DNA of 17,326 nucleotides from positions 1-17,326 of the forward strand of contig JAKEGO010000031.1 in the NCBI GenBank assembly GCA_022615805.1, in the 5' to 3' direction. The position numbers and the translations under genes were made by a program. The stretch's first letter is position 1. Each line of letters opens with the position of its first letter. The notes beneath the pieces are model-generated. The model was not told the DNA's origin. It worked only from the letters and a program-made list of their open reading frames with translations, and did not search any database. The DNA is from Thermoplasmata archaeon (GTDB lineage Archaea; Thermoplasmatota; JAKEGO01). Below, piece after piece: positions 12,975 to 17,326 of the stretch.

Positions 12975-15900
12975 ATGGATATGAAGGCGAACGTCCTCTC
13001 GGGGAGCCATCTCCTGGGTCCCGTCTGGAAGGAGGCGCGGAGGAACCGGAAGACCATCATGATACTGACGGTCCTCTTCATCCTCGGCCTCGTGATAAGG
13101 ACGGCCCTGTACTACCAGGAGAGCGTGGACAGCGGCGAGAAGCTCATGAGCACCGACCCGTTCTACCACAAGAGGGTCATCGATTACGTTGTCGAGGAGA
13201 AGCAACATCTGGTCCGAGATCCCCGGCTCGGATATCCCTCCGAGCCTTACAATCCTCACCCGCCAGTGTTCGACTGGTCCATCGCCATCGCGAGCCTGAT
13301 CCTCGGCCCGTTCTTCGGCCTGGGGAGGACCACGCTCTTCATGGCCCAGATATGGGCTCCATTCTGGGGCGCCATGACGATCGTGCCGGTATACTTCCTC
13401 ACCAAGGAGTACTTCGGCAGGAAGGCTGGCCTCTGGGCCGCCTTCTTCCTGACCATAATGCCAGCGCACATCGACAGGTCCACCTTCGCCTTCGTCGACC
13501 ACGACTCCTTCAACCTCTTCTTCGTCGTCGTCACCTTCTTCTTCATGGTCAAAGCGCTCCGCCTCGAGAGATCGGGCCGTTACATCGAGAGCTTCCGGTC
13601 TCCCGCGAGCATCCTGCGCGGCATCCGCAATTATGCGAACGCCAACAGCATCTCCATGGGATATGCGATGATGGCCGCCATCTCGATGTCGACGATCGCG
13701 CTCGCATGGAAGGGCTTCAGCTACGTCTTCGCGATCGTCATCGTCTATTACCTCGCCCAGCTCCTCATCAACGCGTTCAGGCACGTGGACTCGACCGGCT
13801 TGGCCATCACCGTGATGACAATCCTGACCCTCCCCCTCCTCCTCGCTCTGCCAGCGTACTCCTCGATGCACATGATATGGTCCCAGTGGGGCCTCAGACC
13901 GGTGATATACGTCTACGCCAGCGCATGGGTCCTGACCCTGGCCTTCGTACCCACGCGCGACGTTCCATGGCTGGTCCTCCTGCCAGTGCTCTCCATCGCC
14001 GGCACGGTCGGGTACTTCGTCGTCCACCAGTACAACCCCCAGCTTGCCGAAACACTGGTCAGCGGAGCCGGCTACTTCGTCAAGTCGAAGCGGTACTCCA
14101 CCATCGCCGAGGCACAGGCGCCGAACCTGAGCCGACTGATAATGAGCTACGGGCCGGTCACCTTCTTCTTCGCGTTGATCGGCATCCTCCTCGCCGTGAT
14201 GCGGTTCATCAGGCACTGGAGGATCGACGAGCTGTTCATCTCCATGTGGACCCTCATGAGCATCGTGATGGCCCTCACGGCAACGAGGTTCATGTTCAAC
14301 GCCGGTCCCGCCTTCGCCGTCCTTCAGGGCTGGGTCGCGTTCCTGATCATCGAGCGGACGGACTTCAGGGCGATATCCCGGACCATCCACGGCTTCTCGG
14401 GGTCGTTCTGGCAGGGCTTCCGCAAGGGGTTCAGCGTCAAGCACGCAGCTGTTGCGCTCTTCATGGTCTTCATGGTGGTGCTCCCCAACGCATGGTACGC
14501 CTTCGACGCCTCCATCCCCTACGAGAAGAAGCGGGAGATCGACAACCGCATCTACGACTCGATGCCCGAATGGCTCCGGCCCGAGAAGTATGACAGGGAC
14601 AACACGCTGTGGTACACGGGAGCGTTCGGCGGGAGCTTCCCCTCGGAATACTGGTACACCTTCTTCGAGTGGTTCTCCGAACAGGACGGCGATATCGAGG
14701 TCGAAAGGAGGCCCGCCTTCCTGGCATGGTGGGACTACGGCATGGAGTGCGTGCAACTCGGGAAACATCCCACGGTCGCGGACAACTTCATGAACGGCCA
14801 CGAGATGGCTGGCAACTTCATCGCCGCGCAGAACGAATCGCTCGCGATGTCCCTTCTGGTCACGCGGATCCTCGAGTTCGAGATCAGGCACGACGACTCC
14901 CCCGCGGCAAAGGCATTGGTGGAGCGTTACCTCGGAGAGGAGGATGCAGCGACGTTCTTCGACGCGCTGAACCATCCGGCGGACCACATCGACCACGTCA
15001 ACGACCACCCCGAGATATACGGCCGCAAGGAGGGTCTCAGGCAGGGGAACGCGAAGTACACCGTCTGCTCCCAACTGGTCTCGAAGCTGAACGAGACCTC
15101 GCTCACACAGATGCTCCTCGAGTCCGAGAAGCTGACCGGGAGCCGGATCCGGTACTTTGCCGTGGACTCGCGCATGTTCCCCTTCAGCTACTACAATACA
15201 GGCATCTTCTACGCGCCGATAACCCTCTCGGACCACTACGTCTCGGATTACCTCAAGACCCTCGTCCAGGTCGGTGGCCAGACGGTCACCCCCGAGGAGT
15301 TCGAGAGGATGCTCGAACTCGACCCGGACCTCACGCCCGACGAGCTCGTCCTGTCCTACACTCCCGCGTTCTTCAACACGATGTTCTACCGCGCCTACAT
15401 CGGATACAGCGCCGAGGATGTCGGCGGCAACGCCTCCATGGGCATCCCTGGCCTCTCCGGCCAGATGGCCGGCCAGCCGCCGATGCCCGGATGGATGCTG
15501 AGGCACTTCAGGCTCGAGTACAGGACAGCCTACTGGAACCCATACGAAGAAGACGAGGTAAGGGCACACAAGGACGCGTGGAAGATCGTCCCGTTCGACG
15601 TCGCGATCGAGTGGAGCGAGGATGAGAACGTCACGGGCACGGCCGACTTCCAGACCGGGCTGGTCCAGGGCGTCATGATGCTCAAGTACTACCCGGGCGC
15701 GATCGTCAACGGAAACGTCGCCACGGTCGGAGGCGTACCGGTGATCGGCGCCCGCGTCACCGTCCTCGACGAGTACGGGATCCCGCACGACATCGCCACG
15801 ACCGACAAGGACGGCCGCTACCGCGTGATCGCCCCCTCCGGGGAGAACGTGACGCTCACCGTCTCCCGCGGCGGCAAGCTCAACGGGATAACGCAGACGT

Positions 15901-17326
15901 TCGAGGAGGTCCTGGAGAGCGTCAACTTCACCATCACCGAGGACCAGGCCGAGAGACGGGAGGTCGACGATGATGGCGACGGTCACCCCGACTACATCAT
16001 CGACCGCGACATCACGGTCGACTCCACCACCGTCAACGGGACCGCCTTCTGGGACACTGACCAGAACGAGAGGTTTGACGACGACGAGGTCCCTCTCGGG
16101 AACGCCGTCGTCGAGCTCAACGGGACCAACGTCATCCTGCTGACGACCGCCGACAACGGCACGTTCAACTCATCCGACGCGCTGGATGGCAACTACGACG
16201 TCTTCCTCCTCCGGGATGGTGCCCGATACGACCTCGACAGGTCGATCAAGGTGGATGGCGGCGAACCCGTCGTGGACCAGGAGATATGGGTCCAGGGCTT
16301 CCGCCTGAGCGGCACCCTAGTGGATGAAGCGGGCGAAGGCGTGAGTGGGGCATCCCTCGCTTTATTGGACACCGAGAGCGGCGCCGCGTACGATGTACGT
16401 ATCAAGAAGGACGGCAAATTCGAGATCGGCGACCTGCTTCCCGGGAAGGATGGCGACGCCGAGATAACGATCTCCTTGTCCGTGCCGGGAAAGGTCCCGA
16501 TCGAACGCATGATCAGGGCCCGGATGGGCAAGAGCGCCAAGCTCGACCTGACTCTCAGGAACTCCAGCTACATTTCGGGCACCGCATTCCTCGATGACGG
16601 CGTCGGCTCCCCGGACGGCAAGGCGCCGGGCGTCCTCGTCGTCGCCGATGGCGCCGATACCTACGAGGCAACGACGGAGGCCAACGGCTCGTTCAACCTG
16701 ACCCTCCCGGCGGGGCGTTACGCCCTGACGGCACGGTACGTCGACGGCGATGACCTCCTGACCGCGATGGTCTGGGCGGACGCGCCCGACGACGACGTGT
16801 CCCTCGTCCTCGGCCCGACATACACGGTGGGGGGGCAGCTTTACGTCGACAGGAACGACAACGGCGAGTACGATGCGAGCACCGACAAACCAGCGCAATC
16901 GGCAGAGGTCGAGATCGTCGGATCCCGCGGTTGGAGGGGCGAGGCGACGATGGGCGGCAAGTTCTCTGCCCAGCTCCCGGCCGGCGATTACTACATGACC
17001 GTCAGGCACTCCGATACGGGGGACAACGAGACCTACCTCGCCGGGGAATGGTTCAGCGTGGAGCGCGACCTGCCGATGGACGTCGCGGTCGAGCCCACCG
17101 AGACGGTCAAGGGCTCGGTCTTCTGGGACCGGAACCTGGATGGTAAGGCCCAGCCAGGGGAGTACGTCGACGGGATACCGCTGATCTTCTCAGGAGAGCA
17201 CGAGTTCAAGACGATCACGGGAGCGGTCCGGACCCATCTGAGTCATCTCTACTCGGACGGGTTCTACTTCAACACCTTCAGCGTGAGCACGGGCTCCAAC
17301 GGGACATTCGAGGTGGACCTGATACA
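12975..17326 (+). CDS. aglB: Oligosaccharyltransferase AglB/STT3 with long C-terminal beta-repeat extension (3' end outside window)
   Basis: This membrane enzyme transfers lipid-linked glycan to Asn in N-x-S/T sequons on the outer face of the membrane. 1450 codons are open without a stop to the window end. A short basic N-terminus is followed by hydrophobic segments from residue about 28 to 510. Catalytic features: TDPFYH (Asp61) in the first outer loop, VDHDSF (Asp175, Asp177), TIAE (376-379) and WWDYG (585-589), followed by the soluble domain to about residue 905. The rest is unusual: about six beta-sandwich repeats starting near residues 908, 1020, 1108, 1198, 1282 and 1377. Most open like GTAFWDTDQN or GSVFWDRNLDG, resembling SdrD-B and carboxypeptidase-regulatory domains, with an Asp-rich DDDGDGHPD loop (998-1006) between the first two. 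Start: ATG 12975 (weak GGAAG upstream) or 12981; an in-frame ATG at 12867 nearer the promoter would add 36 residues that look non-coding. Family members usually have 800-950 residues. Confidence 0.93.
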   Translation, partial: MDMKANVLSGSHLLGPVWKEARRNRKTIMILTVLFILGLVIRTALYYQESVDSGEKLMSTDPFYHKRVIDYVVEEKQHLVRDPRLGYPSEPYNPHPPVFDWSIAIASLILGPFFGLGRTTLFMAQIWAPFWGAMTIVPVYFLTKEYFGRKAGLWAAFFLTIMPAHIDRSTFAFVDHDSFNLFFVVVTFFFMVKALRLERSGRYIESFRSPASILRGIRNYANANSISMGYAMMAAISMSTIALAWKGFSYVFAIVIVYYLAQLLINAFRHVDSTGLAITVMTILTLPLLLALPAYSSMHMIWSQWGLRPVIYVYASAWVLTLAFVPTRDVPWLVLLPVLSIAGTVGYFVVHQYNPQLAETLVSGAGYFVKSKRYSTIAEAQAPNLSRLIMSYGPVTFFFALIGILLAVMRFIRHWRIDELFISMWTLMSIVMALTATRFMFNAGPAFAVLQGWVAFLIIERTDFRAISRTIHGFSGSFWQGFRKGFSVKHAAVALFMVFMVVLPNAWYAFDASIPYEKKREIDNRIYDSMPEWLRPEKYDRDNTLWYTGAFGGSFPSEYWYTFFEWFSEQDGDIEVERRPAFLAWWDYGMECVQLGKHPTVADNFMNGHEMAGNFIAAQNESLAMSLLVTRILEFEIRHDDSPAAKALVERYLGEEDAATFFDALNHPADHIDHVNDHPEIYGRKEGLRQGNAKYTVCSQLVSKLNETSLTQMLLESEKLTGSRIRYFAVDSRMFPFSYYNTGIFYAPITLSDHYVSDYLKTLVQVGGQTVTPEEFERMLELDPDLTPDELVLSYTPAFFNTMFYRAYIGYSAEDVGGNASMGIPGLSGQMAGQPPMPGWMLRHFRLEYRTAYWNPYEEDEVRAHKDAWKIVPFDVAIEWSEDENVTGTADFQTGLVQGVMMLKYYPGAIVNGNVATVGGVPVIGARVTVLDEYGIPHDIATTDKDGRYRVIAPSGENVTLTVSRGGKLNGITQTFEEVLESVNFTITEDQAERREVDDDGDGHPDYIIDRDITVDSTTVNGTAFWDTDQNERFDDDEVPLGNAVVELNGTNVILLTTADNGTFNSSDALDGNYDVFLLRDGARYDLDRSIKVDGGEPVVDQEIWVQGFRLSGTLVDEAGEGVSGASLALLDTESGAAYDVRIKKDGKFEIGDLLPGKDGDAEITISLSVPGKVPIERMIRARMGKSAKLDLTLRNSSYISGTAFLDDGVGSPDGKAPGVLVVADGADTYEATTEANGSFNLTLPAGRYALTARYVDGDDLLTAMVWADAPDDDVSLVLGPTYTVGGQLYVDRNDNGEYDASTDKPAQSAEVEIVGSRGWRGEATMGGKFSAQLPAGDYYMTVRHSDTGDNETYLAGEWFSVERDLPMDVAVEPTETVKGSVFWDRNLDGKAQPGEYVDGIPLIFSGEHEFKTITGAVRTHLSHLYSDGFYFNTFSVSTGSNGTFEVDLI

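Noticed and set aside
12971..14593. Plus-strand open frame of 540 codons overlapping aglB in another frame
   Set aside because: It is rich in Arg, His and Pro without any motif, out of frame with the AglB motifs, and therefore a shadow frame.
12693..15986. Antisense open frame of about 1097 codons opposite aglB
   Set aside because: Its translation is dominated by Asp, Glu, Val, Gly and Arg with no family motif. It is the mirror of GAC/GTC/CTC/GAG codons in a G+C-rich gene. The plus strand clearly encodes AglB with catalytic motifs.
1..17326. CRISPR arrays, insertion sequences, defence or phage genes
   Set aside because: No regular repeat-spacer pattern, transposase motif, terminal inverted repeats or phage-type protein was seen; the gene content is housekeeping.

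Overview
The window is a G+C-rich stretch (about two-thirds G+C by eye) of an archaeal chromosome. Archaeal hallmarks are a DtdA-type D-aminoacyl-tRNA deacylase, a CTP-dependent riboflavin kinase, an archaeal uS12-uS7-EF-2 gene string with the diphthamide site in EF-2, an AglB/STT3 oligosaccharyltransferase, and TATA/BRE promoters that often place the transcription start exactly on the start codon. The mix suggests a euryarchaeote, plausibly a member of the Thermoplasmatota; that placement is an impression from protein similarity, not a computed result. No CRISPR array, insertion sequence, tRNA, rRNA or phage gene was seen.

Layout. 1-560 (+): 3' part of dtdA. 587-3416 (-): a bacterial-type full-length mutS preceded by a small stand-alone Lrp/AsnC ligand-binding (RAM) protein. 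3513-4313 (-): pyrF of the bacterial 'type 2' class. 4488-4865 (+): a small JAMM/MPN metalloprotease, divergent from pyrF. 4916-6565 (-): an acyl-CoA synthetase of the medium-chain (MACS) type. 6737-7396 (+): a winged-HTH/CTP-dependent riboflavin kinase. 7676-10906 (+): rps12-rps7-fusA translation operon. 11181-11570 (+): a thioredoxin-fold protein. 11669-12658 (-): a DUF523+DUF1722 fusion resembling RudS, the tRNA 4-thiouridine desulfidase. 12975 to the window end (+): a very large AglB/STT3 that is still open at 17326.

The genes are mostly housekeeping: translation and its quality control, nucleotide and cofactor synthesis, DNA repair, and protein N-glycosylation. The striking item is the AglB. 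After a recognisable catalytic core of about 905 residues, with the D-x-D-like sites, TIAE and WWDYG, it continues for at least 545 more residues as a string of surface-type beta-sandwich repeats (SdrD-B/carboxypeptidase-regulatory-like). These carry aspartate-rich loops and many N-glycosylation sequons. Its promoter lies about 160 bases upstream of the likely start, leaving a long leader with two mutually exclusive hairpins and a small overlapping ORF.

Promoters can be read by eye for most transcription units. pyrF, the JAMM gene, ribK and the RudS-like gene appear leaderless (BRE/TATA placing the start on the ATG). The Lrp-like gene, the acyl-CoA synthetase gene and rps12 appear to have short leaders with Shine-Dalgarno sequences. 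Several very long antisense reading frames are artefacts of high G+C and were rejected.
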